Shown here one piece after another: positions 22,256 through 33,322 of a stretch of DNA of 64,000 nt. The position numbers and the translations under genes are program-made. The notes under the pieces were generated by a model, which saw only the letters and a list, made by a program, of their open reading frames with translations, searched no databases and was not told the DNA's origin. The stretch's first letter is position 1; each line of letters opens with the position of its first letter. Source of the DNA: Amaranthus tricolor (taxonomy: Eukaryota; Streptophyta; Magnoliopsida; Caryophyllales; Amaranthaceae); contig NC_080063.1 of NCBI RefSeq assembly GCF_026212465.1, forward strand, positions 20,330,297-20,394,296, read 5' to 3'.

Positions 22256-24533
22256 AAATCACATCGAGGATTTTGCCGATTCAAAATAGATAAGGATATG
22301 CTGATTCCTTTTGTTTTTCTTTTTATTTGGGTGGCGAGAGTAGTCAAACATAGAGATTTAGGTTAATTAATTTAATGTCATAGGATTAAATCCGTGCAAT
22401 GTAAAATGTTTTTTTATCACTTTTTTTTTTTATAGATTATTGTTTGGGTTTATAACATGTAGAATCTTTGACAAAATTCTGCAAAGTCCTCATATAGAAC
22501 CTTTCAACACTTCATGATAATACATGATAATTATCATTTAAACATTAGCAAATTTATACAAAGTATACATATAATACTTAATTGATGTGCTAAGAATGTT
22601 ATCATAGTGATACAATTGAATAGTAGTATGATTAAATATTACCTCTTAAGACGGATGTTAAAACTATATCTTGGAGATGAATACTTAAATTAATGAACTT
22701 GTATGTTTTTGTTGATCATTGGAAGTAGTAGTTGAAAAATCTTCTATCATACCATGTTGCTACGTGTGTGTTTCGTTTGTGTAAAACATACTGAGGATAT
22801 TTTGATGACTCCTTGTGAATTTATAAGCTAAAATAAGTTTGTATGAGTTACTTCTAATGTTTACTACTTTAACTTTATTTCTTAAACTTTTAGTCTTCTT
22901 TTATGAACTCTTGATTTATAGTGCATTGCATTAGGAAATGTGAAGAGAGTAGTTAAAAAAAATTAACTAATATTAATTAGTCTTACATTAATTTATGAGT
23001 TGTATTCTCTTACAAAGCAAAAAAAGACATTATTCATATTAATATAAGTATGAATTTGTACGGTCTTTGTTAATTAAAACCACTTTTAATAAAACTCTTT
23101 ATTGATAATTTGCATTGCATTTAGGGAAAAAGAAGGGATGGGTTCGAAAACAACAATCTAACCCATTAAGTATGACTCTTGACATAAAGTACTTACAAAA
23201 TGCATTGTAATAGTGATACTTGACACAAAGTGCTTATAAATTAGTAGATTGTATAATAATGATGATTTAGGATTAATGATGCAATTAACTTTAAATTGTA
23301 TCTCAAATTAAAAGTGTCCTATTTTGGCCCAAGAGTTTATTTCACTTAAATTTCAATTTAATAATTTACTTTCTGAAAATTGACCTAAATACTTTTTTTT
23401 TTAATATAATCCAATATAAATTTTTAGAACCAAAATGTTTTAAGTGTTACACTTGGATTTCACCTTTGCCAATGTATGAAGGTTATTATATGGATGGAAA
23501 TTACATTCAAAAAGTGTTAGGAAGAAGTAAGAGCGACTTTTTTTTTTTCTTCAAAAATTGTTCTTATCAAGCTAAGCCTATAGCGAGCAATTATCGAATT
23601 TCAATTTGTGATGTCATGACAATTGTACCCTCAGTTATTATGTTGGTAGCCTCAAATGTGTAGGGAGTAAATATATGGGTGATATTTATGATTTTGATTT
23701 AAAAAAAAAAAGGCAGCAAAAAATCCAAAATTCGTAAATTAGAATATATAGCGATAGACTTTTTGCTAGAGAATGAGTTGGAGTATACTAGCCAAGAGTT
23801 TTCGAAGGAATGATGTTTAAAAGATAAAAAGTAAATTAAGGTGTATATGTTGACCCTTTGGCTCACTTCACAAAGGAATCATACTTATGTGCGCCAATCG
23901 TAAACCCCGCTTGTTGGCCGAATCAGACTTTTCCTCAATGCATTGGCATTTAACTTGTGCCAAATGATAAAATCTCAAGCATTATCCAAGTGCTAATCTA
24001 CCCAAGAGTTGAGCTTAGTTACATCTTTTAACGTAGAACTTTGATTCAACAAGCCAAGTCTTATTAAGTTTGCTATGCACCCGTCGTTAACATACCCCCA
24101 AGTTCCTTGGTTCTCATCAACTCTAGCCCAAAGAGTAAGATAATATTAATTATACTTTGGTATTGCGTTCAATTCATTTTTAAATAAAGGTGTACATTAT
24201 ACATGTGGCGCCTTTCTTCAGTCTTTTTACATTTGATATTAAAAGCCTAAGCATCTTGCCACCTAATTAATTTTATACTTTTAGTTCAATTAAAGTTGTC
24301 AATTTATGTGGCATTAAGATTAGGTTTTACAGAAATATATACCTTATTGGTCTCTAAACTAACCTAATGTAAGCCAAATATGATTGAGTTCCTCTTCTTG
24401 AATATGTGGTTTTGTTGCATCTTCTTTAACTATTAATGGAACAACTTGCGTTTGTGATTCTTCAAATGGATCAACATATATATGTGGAAGCTTGTAATTG
24501 TTCCTTAGCATATTGGTAGTGTCCCAACATTGT
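22256..24533. other. Gene-free AT-rich region
   Basis: No coding sequence or element end that I can support. The part just before 24534 may belong to the 3' end of the mariner-like element. Confidence 0.4.
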
Positions 24534-24913
24534 CTAATTTTCCCTTAGCCATATATGGAAGCTTGTAATTGTTTCCTCCAATTGCATTATATTGATGATC
24601 TCATTCAAGCATAGTTGATTTTTTGGGTCAAGCATGTCATGTGCATAGTCCACTACATCTATCAATTGATCAATGTTTCTTAGACTTTGTTCGTGTTGAA
24701 TTGATTGAATAATTCTCAAAGAGCCAAGATCTAATTTTTTTAGATCTGGGCTATTTGCTAGTTGACACTTCAACAAAAAATAGTAAATCCATCTGAATTT
24801 GTTACTTGCATGAAATCTGTGTCGTTTACTCTCATGTGATATGGCACATTATCTTGTTGAATGTATACAATGCATGTGTCTTCTAATGGCCATTTAGCTT
24901 TTGGAGTTCCTCT

Positions 24914-25098
24914 TATTGGAAAGTATATATATTTATATTATGCAGTTTATTCTATTACCCCAATTAGTGTATATAAGATATTTAGTTTCCTAGAATAAAT
25001 ATCAGTATTCTTGTATATAATGGAGGGTGATTTACTCCCTAAATGCGAATGAAAATCAGAATTCATAAACCCTAATTATCACTGTCTTAAAATCTTCA
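24914..25098 (+). repeat. Copia 1 5' LTR
   Basis: 185 bp, from TATTGGAAAG to AAATCTTCA, immediately before the TGGTATCAGAGC primer site. Confidence 0.9.
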
Positions 25099-25161
25099 TG
25101 GTATCAGAGCCTTAGGGTTTAGATCCGGAAGGTCTCATCATCTACCATATCTTACCTGCAA

Positions 25162-26054
25162 ATGGCCGATTTTCCAGAAGAACAAACACAGCAAACCCTA
25201 ATGTCCATGGAACAGTTGGAATAGATGTTTCAGATGTTTCAAAAACTCAACAAAACAAATAACCAAACAGAAAATCCAACCTCTGTCAAAATTTCAGAAA
25301 AACTCACATATCACAATTACACAAAATGGTGCAAATTAATACACGTAGCCATAGGAGGTCGAGGGTGGCTCAGCCATATCATTGCCGCCCCTCCACCACC
25401 ATTAGATCCCAATTACGTTCAGTGGGAACAAAGAGATGCCATGGTCATAGCGTGGATAATTGAGAATATAGATGGAGAGATTGTCAATCAGTTCCTGATT
25501 ATACGACAGCACATAGTCTATGGCTAGGAATTGAAAGCCTTTTGGGATGTGGAAGGGATGAAATTCAGATTTTTGACCTCAATTCAAAGGCAGCGACGAT
25601 GAAACAAGATAATGACACCATAGAAGTTTACTACGGTAAACTTAACATACTATGGAAAGAAATTGACCGGAGAATGTCAAACCCAATGACATGCTCAAAA
25701 GACATAACAGAGTTCAATACATACATACAGAGACAGAGACTTTACCGATTCCTTACTAGGATTCATGATAGTCTAGACAAAGAAAGGAGAGAAATTCTCA
25801 ACAGTGAACCCTTACCGACGGTGGAGACGACCTATGCTACAATCAGACAAAAAATAGCACGCCGGAAGATTATGAACAACGTCTCATCACCGGGAACAAG
25901 TCCCTCAGAGATTGGATCGGGCTTGGCCACAAGAAACAAAACCTTCCAGAAAAGCCGAGAAGAGGATGACCGGAGAAAACTCCGATGTACTCACTGTGGT
26001 GGTTCAAGGCATACAAAGGAAGGATGCTTCAAGCTTGTGGGATACCCTGAGTAA
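25162..26054 (+). pseudogene. Copia 1 gag (broken)
   Basis: It begins at ATG 25162 (MADFPEEQTQQ). TAG breaks the frame at about 25222, then it continues with LTYHNYTKWCKLIHVAIGG. A second break lies near 25527-25550, where the frame shifts to DLNSKAATMKQ. The end has a CCHC zinc knuckle (CTHCGGSRHTKEGC) and the KLVGYPE motif usual in plant Copia gag. An intact gag would form the virus-like particle and bind RNA. This copy cannot make it in one piece. Confidence 0.85.
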
Positions 26055-26447
26055 TGGAACGATCTACAGAAATGAAGGGCCGCCACCAAGGCACCGGCAA
26101 GCCGGACCGGCGGCAAGGCCCACCTAACTACTGCCGATCAACCAGGTACATCGTGTAGCAAATCAGGTAAAGGAAGTGACTGGTGCAAAGGGAAAGGACA
26201 AACAGTAGCCATAGAAGAGATGGACAACAATGGCGAGAAACAAAAAGGGGAAGAGAGAGAAACTCTAGCCGTCAGGTTCTGGGAGGGGGACACTCACACT
26301 CCTTCAAACCCACCTATTTATAATCCCACAACCCTAAACCCACCTCCACAACCCATCAGCCCAAGCCCAAATATAAAGCCCAAAACCTGTTCTAGCCCAC
26401 ACCACAAAATCTCCACAAGTCTCCTTAGCCATAAACGTAACTCTCAA

Positions 26448-29400
26448 TGAATATTTGACTGCGGGGCAACGGATACAATGACCTTTGACCCACGTGATTT
26501 TTTATCCTCCCATCCTTCTAACCGAACCCACATCCAAACTGCTGATGGGGAATATGTAGCAGTTGACCAAGCTGGACCAGTCAATATCTCTCCTTTTCTT
26601 CATCTTAAAAATTATTTGTTAATTCCTAGTTTATCTCATTAATTACTATCAGTTAGTCAGTTAACCAAGGAATTGAATTGTACTGTGCTTCTAACCTCTG
26701 ACAATTGTATTGTGCAGGATGCTCAGACCGGGACGATCATTGGGCGTAATACTGAACGAGGTGGGTTGTACTATGTCGATGAGGTGATTCAAAATAGTGG
26801 TGCAATGCTTGTTCATGGATCTCCTACTCACCAATTGTGGACTTGGCATCCTCGTTTAGGTCATCCATCCTTAGGGTATCTAAAACGCCTTTTTCCTTCT
26901 CTTAATAATTGTACTACATCCCTAGACTGTGAAACTTGTGTACTGGCTAAGAGTCATAAACATTCCTATTATCCTAGTAATACTCATGCTCCTAACCCTT
27001 TTGATGTTATACATTCTGATGTATGGGGACCAGCCCCGCATATGAACTCTCATGGTTTTAAATATTTTGTGTTATTTGTTGATGATTGTTCTCGAATGTG
27101 CTGGGTTTATTTTTTAAAACACAAATCTGAAGTCTTTGATGTTTTTGTAAAATACTATAACATGATCCTTACTCAATTCAATGCAAAACCTAGAATTCTT
27201 CGCTCAGATAATGGTGGTGAATATATCTCTGTTGCAATGAAACAATTCTTTCGTGATCATGGTCTCGTTCATCAAACTTCCTGTCCCGACACTCCACAAC
27301 AAAATGGGGTTGCGGAATGCAAAAACCGTACCCTTCTTGAAATCGCCCGGGCTCTCATGTTTGATAATCATGTACCTATCTGTTTTTGGCCTGAGGTTAT
27401 TGCTACTGCCACCTACCTTACAAACCGTCTTCCCACTAAAATCCTCAATTTTCAGACACCTCTTGCCACCCTCAATACTTTTACTCCTATTCCGTCATCT
27501 CATTCTCTTCCTCCTCGCATATTTGGGTGTGTTGTATATGTCCACCTTTCCTCTAGGGTACGAAACAAATTTGAACCACGGGCAGTCAAATGTGTGTTTC
27601 TTGGGTATGGGACTACTCAGAAGGGCTATCGATATTATGATCCTGTCCATGATAAACTTTATACCACCATGGATTGTGACTTTTTTGAACACTCTTCCTA
27701 CTATATCCAGTCTCGATCTCAGGGGGAGAGTGTGAGTGAGGATCTTAGCTGGTTAATCCATCCCTTGGCTGACGGTCAAGATCCCAAAGAACAAGTAGGC
27801 ACTACCACTGATATTACCACTGACAGTGTTATTGAACCATCTCCTCAGACTACTCCAGTCCCTGAGCATCCGGCCGAACAAGAGGTACCACCAGGTTCTC
27901 CTGCCCTTTTCATTGATGTTGCTACTGATAATGTTGTGCCAAGTGTGGTTGTTCCCAGGAAATATAGTTTGCCCCCTCGGAGTACAAGAGGAATGCCTCC
28001 AAAAAGGTATGATCCTGAGTATGAATCCCAGAGGTCCAGGTATCCTATTTGTAGACAGGATGATGAACAACTATCACAAATAGTTATTGCCTTCAATGCA
28101 TCCCTCTATTCCAATACTATTCCGAAAAGCACCGAAGAAGCCCTCCGGGAATCGAAGTGGAAGCAAGCTATGGATGAGGAGATCATGGTTCTCCAGAAAA
28201 ATGGGACATGGGAAAGATGTAAATTACCAGATAATAAGAAGACGGTTGGTTATAAATAGGATACACACAGACATATGGGGTAGACTATCATAAACATTCT
28301 CACCTGTGGCTAAAATCGATACTATTCGAGTTCTCTTTTCTATAGCAGCAAACAAAGAATGGCCTCTGTTTCAGTTTGATGTAAAAAATGCCTCCTTACA
28401 TGGGGAGATTGAAGAAGAGGTGTATATGAAGCCACCACCTGGATACTCAGATGAATATAACCAAGGAGAAGGGTGTAGACTTAAAAATGCGCTATATGAC
28501 TTGAAACAATCTCCTAGGGCATGGTTTGGGAGATTTACACATGGGGAGATTGAAGAAGAGGTGTATATGAAGCCACCACCTGGATACTCAGATGAATATA
28601 ACCAAGGAGAAGGGTGTAGACTTAAAAAGGCGCTATATGACTTGAAACAATCTCCTAGGGCATGGTTTAGGAGATTTACTACAGCAATGAAAAGGTTTGG
28701 CTATAGACAAAGCAACTCAAACCACACCTTATTTCTCAGGAGAAATGGAAAACAATTTTACATGCCTTGTGATCTATGTTGATGATATGGTCATTACTGG
28801 AAACGATTCTAAGAAAATTGATCGACTCAGGAGCAAATTATTCCAAGAGTTTAAAATGAAGGATTTGGGGCAACTGAAATACTTCCTTGGGATAGAAGTT
28901 TTAAGATCAAGAAAGGGGATATTCATTAATCAGAGAAAGTACATTTTAGAACTACTAGCAGAAGTAGGCATGGTAGATTGCAAACCGGCAGAGACTCCTA
29001 TGGTAGCTAACCACGGTCTACAAATTGTTGAAGGGGCAGAAATGGCAGATCATGATTGTTATAGAAGAATGGTCGGAAAACTGATCTATTTATCTCACAC
29101 GAGACCAGATATCGCCTATGCAGTAGGGATTGTAAGTAAATTCATGCATTGACCTCAAGTGGAACACATGGCAGCAGTTCTGAGAATCCTAAGATACTTA
29201 AAGGGAACAAGTAATAAAGGAGTTTTCTACTCAAAGAATGATAACCTTGATCTTATTGGTTATACAGATGCAGATTGGGCTGGTGATCGAGACGACAGGA
29301 AGTCTACCTCAGGATGCTTCACTCTTGTAGGGGGTAATCTAGTCACTTGGAGAATTAAAAAGCAGAAGGTCGTTGCCTTATCCAGTGCTGAAGCAGAATC

Positions 29401-29722
29401 CAGAGGAATAGTAAAAAGAATCACAGAGATTCTATGGGTCAGGAAACTGTTAGGAGAACTAGGCTGTCACCAGACACAGGCAAGTCTTCTATATTGTGAC
29501 AACAAAGCAGCAATAAGCATTTCCGAAAATCCGGTTCAACATGATCGAACAAAACATGTAGAGATTGATCGACACTTTATCAAGGAGAAGCTGGAAAATA
29601 AGACCTTTCGTCTTCCTTTTGTTAGATCAAAAGATCAACTCGTTGACTTTCTCACAAAAGTTGTTTCCTCAGAGGTCTTCAATAGCACTTTATGCAAGTT
29701 AGGCATTGGTGATCCCACGACC
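26448..29722 (+). pseudogene. Copia 1 pol: protease, integrase, RT, RNase H (broken)
   Basis: The protease starts near 26448 with DCGATDTM, where the usual DSGA has Cys for Ser, and a stop follows at 26639. Integrase has the HHCC zinc site (HPRLGHPS ... CETCVLAKSH) and the acidic triad (HSDVWGP, RSDNGGEY, then PQQNGVAECKNR). RT begins WKQAMDEEI and is stopped by TAG at 28257-28259. It resumes at VAKIDTIRVLF, carries a 141 bp duplication, and has YVDDMVITG at about 28777. A stop lies at 29150. RNase H shows DADWAGD, then SAEAESRGI and CDNKAAI, ending at 29725. The frame breaks are few and isolated, in keeping with recent loss. Confidence 0.9.
28398..28679 (+). repeat. In-frame 141 bp tandem duplication in Copia 1 RT
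   Basis: Units 28398-28538 and 28539-28679 differ at two bases only (giving Asn/Lys and Gly/Arg). Each encodes HGEIEEEVYMKPPPGY through SPRAWF. The duplication adds 47 codons without breaking the frame, in the palm region just before the YVDD motif. Confidence 0.95.
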
Positions 29723-29737
29723 TAACTTGAGGGGGAG

Positions 29738-29920
29738 TATGGAAAAGTATATATTTATATTATGTAGTTTATTCTATTACCCCAATTAGTGTATATAGGA
29801 TATTTAGTTTCCTAGAATAAATATCAGTATTCTTGTATATAATGGAGGGTGATTTACTCCCTAAATGCGAATGAAAATCAGAATTCATAAACCCTAATTA
29901 TCACTGTCTTAAAATCTTCA
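29738..29920 (+). repeat. Copia 1 3' LTR
   Basis: 183 bp, nearly identical to the 5' LTR apart from the first bases, a short indel in the TATATAT run and about two substitutions. It follows the polypurine tract directly. Confidence 0.9.
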
Positions 29921-30902
29921 CCTCTAACCCTTTTAACGCTTGATCTAACCTTTGGTTGCTGGAATTAAGTTATGATGAGCTTTGCCCTCATGACCTCTTT
30001 TGTGATTTTTTTGAATTGACTTATTTTCTGGAGTTCCTCTAACTTTTTTAACGCTTGATCTAGTTGCTGTTATAGTTATTATCCAGCAAAGACCATAAGC
30101 CTATTTTGCCATCAAATGTCCAGTCCCCATCGTCATTGAATCCTGGTTCTAGCTGTAGCTACTAAAAATATGACTTTGCATATGAACTTTTGATTTACAA
30201 ATTTAGTATGATGGTGGAGTTTTTGCAAGGGCGAGATAATATTTGACTTAAAAAATCATTTCTCATTGAGATGTACAAGATTCTACATGTCTTCGTACTT
30301 TTTGTTTCCATTTAAGTCTATTGATCCATTACATATGTGTGATAAATACTATTTCAATCTTTTATATTAGTACATAACCCTAATGATAAGTTGAGTTCCA
30401 TTTTGTCAAGTTGTATGATGTTGAGCTGAGAGTTGTTTAAAAGTGGTGATGTAGTTTTGTAAGCTCCCACTAGTGGAAAAAAAAATACATGTACTGTGAT
30501 TTTAACTCTAAGCATTTTTGCTAGCAGCAGATAGGCCATCAATAAATATTGCAGTTTAAAATCACGGCATATAAACCACTTATATGCTGCAGTTCTAGGA
30601 AAGATGAAACTAAAGTTTAGGGAAGATGTGAAGTGAGACTTGATGGAGTATTAAATGCGAGAAAGTAGGAGGAAAATTTTTAAAAAATGATAATTTGTCA
30701 TATTTTAATGTAAAAAAATAGTCTCACCTTCAATCTTTAAGTAAATTAGAAAATCAAATGAATCTAGTTCCATTACATTAATTGTCCCTCTTTATTACTA
30801 TATATACCATTATTACTTAAAAAGACAAAATTTTTCCCCTTCCAAGACAACCTCTAATCTTGCTTCTAATTAAATGAAGCTTTTCCAACGGAATAGAGGG
30901 AG

Positions 30903-32400
30903 TAAATGACATAAATATAGCACAAAGTATACTAGAACTACAAGCTTGTATGGAAAGTACTTAGCTAGGCCCTTGGGCTCAGGGTGCATTTTACCAAATT
31001 AAGAGGGAGTTCATTTTATTGGGTGTGTGATGATGTTAACTAGGGAGTAAGACTTGGAACTTGAGAGTAAGTGTTGAGGAGCAAAAAAGTGCCAAAAAGG
31101 GCGGAGGGATATGACGTAAAAAAAATACTCCTATTTTCTATGTTTCTTTGAGTATATATCATATAACTCAAATACATACGTGAGAGTGCAAAAATATAAA
31201 AAAAAATTAGTATAGCTCAATGGTAGAAGTAACTTATTTATAACATAACGTTAAGGAGATTGAGTCCTAATTCAAACTATAAGATTTAACAAAGTCATAA
31301 ATTTATATTATAATGTCATTATTTTATATTTTTTATAATTTTACATTCATTCTTTTTAATGTACGTGTTATATTTTTGCTATCATAATTTTTAATAGTTT
31401 TATTTTTGTATACTTCATAGACGGATAATGGAGTTAAAAACACATGGTTTCAAAAGAGATAATTATAGGAAAACTTCAACGCTATTTGTTGAATAAAACT
31501 TTTACTATGATCCAAGTTCATTTATGATTTTAAATTTTTATAATTAAACTAGTTTTTATATGATAAATAATAGGGGTGAATAAAGATTTTGGAGACCCTA
31601 TTTATTTTTACGATGTCTTTTAAAATGGTACTCTTTTATTATATCAAAAACTAAAATTTTTTCCACTTCAAAAAAAATTCAAGACAAAATATACTGTAAC
31701 ATTATATTATTTTAAATATAAAAAAATTTACAAACAAATTACTTAACCAGTGTTGTTCAGAACTAGGCCTGAAAAACCATTTAATATTTGAAAAACCATT
31801 TAATATTTGAGCTCTCTTATTTCTAGGGGTTGTAGACGATCGGCTACCCTGAATATCGTAATAATTGACACTGGTAAATAATTTCTTTTATATCGACTAT
31901 AGTCCTCTAATTTAAAATCCTAACTTCGCCGAACTAGGAAGTAGGGACTTGGAACTTGGGAGTGAGTGTTGGGAGCAAAAAACGTGCGAACAAGGGCAGA
32001 GGAATATGTCGTAATTTATATGTTTCTTTGAGTACACCAAATAACTCAAATACATGTATACGTAAGAATATTATAAGTGATATGGTGTAAACTCAAAAGA
32101 GCGAAGGTAGTAGTAGATTCGGGAATTAAGGGGAGGGCAAAAATAAAGGAGTTGGTCACTTACGACTTGAGTGTTGAGTGTTGAGTGTTGAGTATTGTCC
32201 TTTGACAACAACTGTTTAATTAAATTTGATGGAGGTTGGACTCAATGTACTTGCATTGCTGAATGCTTACTATAGTCTATAGGTACTAGGATTAAGTGTA
32301 ACCTGCATTGCAAATTGCAAAGCATGAAACTGTGAGTGATCGACTATTTCACTATTGCAGATTCTGGGCCTGCCCGGGGGTTTAATTATAAAAATATATA
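30903..32400. other. Upstream region of the WIP gene, with a duplicated segment
   Basis: No coding sequence is seen. It holds two direct copies of a roughly 140 bp segment (31038-31183 and 31932-32066). A doubled 22 bp phrase (GAAAAACCATTTAATATTTG) lies at about 31771-31810, and a short TGAGTGT run at 32168-32198. Confidence 0.6.
31038..32066. repeat. Direct repeat pair, about 140 bp, 0.9 kb apart
   Basis: Both copies run from ACTAGG..AGTA..GACTTGG through GGAACTTG, AAGGGC and ATATG to TGTTTCTTTGAGTA and ATAACTCAAATACAT, with scattered substitutions. The pair may frame an inserted element or be a segmental duplication. Confidence 0.8.
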
Positions 32401-32444
32401 CCTAGCTCCTACATACTATACAAATACTAACGTTTCTATATAAT

Positions 32445-32445
<1 letters not shown>

Positions 32446-32476
<31 letters not shown>
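32446..32476. repeat. (AAT)n microsatellite
   Basis: About ten AAT units. Nearby pyrimidine-rich simple repeats (TTTCTC at 32510-32530, CTAT at 32787-32806) lie in the probable promoter/5' UTR of the WIP gene. Confidence 0.95.
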
Positions 32477-32957
32477 GGTACAGTAATAAGCAAGTAAAAT
32501 TAAATCTGTTTCTCTTTCTCTTTCTCTGTCGCTCTCTCCAGTGGGCAGTGGTACTGTTCATCAGGCTGACCCTGTGTTTGTTTTTTGCTTTCTTTTTTTG
32601 TTTGGTTTTTATTATGAGCACCTCACCTCTTTTGCAGGAGCCAGGAGCTGAGGAGAGGCAGGAGGGTAAAACTTTGCATTTCTTTTACATTCCAGATTTA
32701 CTCCCTCCCACTTTTAATTTCCCTTCATTCTGTCGCTCTCATGTGCAGAAACTGTCTACTTCTCACACACACACTCACTCTCACTCTATCTATCTATCTA
32801 TCTATCTTAGCTTCTCGCACTATGTACCGGCCTTTTCTTTTTCTCTTTTCTTTTCTCTTTTTTTATAATTATTTTTGGAACAAAAAATAAAGAAACAACT
32901 TAATTTAGTTGTAATAAGGACTAGATCTAGTATCTAGTAGAAGTACTAGCTAAGTAT

Positions 32958-32970
32958 ATTATATAAATAA
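32958..32970 (+). promoter_or_regulatory. Candidate TATA box of the WIP gene
   Basis: TATTATATAAATA lies about 210 bp upstream of ATG 33177. It has a good TATA match with a plausible leader length, but the region is AT-rich, so a chance match is possible. Confidence 0.4.
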
Positions 32971-33176
32971 AGCAGTAAGGTATTCGGTAGTGCTAAGTAA
33001 CCATGAAATAAAGCAATTCAATAGAGGGACTAGTGAGTCTGTGAGTGAGCAGGCCATCATCATTCACTACCACAGCTAGCGTTACTCACACCAATTAAGT
33101 TCCAAATTACATAGATACAACGACTACTCTTACTTAGGATTATATTATTTGTTAGTACAGTTTTTAAACAGCTAAA

Positions 33177-33289
33177 ATGAGTGATCCTGCTTACTGCAAC
33201 ACCAATATCTTCACAAAATGGTTCAACTTCATCCCTCTGCATCATCCAACCACTCATACTAATACTACTCCCGTTCCGCCTCCTGCTCA

Positions 33290-33322
<33 letters not shown>

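Larger units (their letters stand above)
24914..29920 (+). mobile_element. Ty1/Copia retrotransposon 1, full length, 5.0 kb
   Basis: Two LTRs (24914-25098 and 29738-29920) end in TTCA. An initiator-Met primer site TGGTATCAGAGC lies at 25099-25110 and a polypurine tract (TTGAGGGGGAG) at 29727-29737. The domain order is gag, protease, integrase, reverse transcriptase, RNase H, which is the Copia order. The LTRs differ at only a few positions, so insertion was recent. Yet several stops and frameshifts make it non-autonomous now. LTRs begin TATTGG and TATGG where TG is usual, probably mutated from TGTTGG. Confidence 0.93.
24909..29925. repeat. 5 bp target duplication CCTCT flanking Copia element 1
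   Basis: CCTCT occurs at 24909-24913 and 29921-29925, immediately outside the two LTRs. It shows that the element inserted here as a unit. Confidence 0.85.
24534..30902 (-). pseudogene. Mariner-like transposase pseudogene, split by a Copia element
   Basis: The minus strand on both sides of the Copia element carries pieces of a plant mariner transposase. To the right (30330-29921) it reads NLVHLNEK, KFICKVIFLVATARTR, DGDWTFDGKIGLW and TKEVMRAKLI. These correspond to the catalytic-Asp region, the VMFLA-ARPR motif, DGKIGIW and the segment before the second Asp. To the left (24908-24534) it reads KWPLEDTCIVYIQQDN, then NSPDLKKLDLGSLRIIQSIQ. The first catalytic Asp is Asn here (codon 30267-30265), followed by a stop in place of the family's Trp. 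The second and third Asp remain (codons at 24853-24851 and 24746-24744), but frameshifts lie between them, about 35 rather than 39 codons apart. A mariner-type end (complement reading CTCCCTCTATTCCGTTGG, TA-flanked) at 30902 may be its 5' terminus. The left terminus was not found. Confidence 0.85.

Noticed and set aside
25099..25110. TGGTATCAGAGC as part of a tRNA gene
   Set aside because: It is the retrotransposon primer-binding site complementary to initiator tRNA-Met. No cloverleaf surrounds it, and the same holds at 42890.
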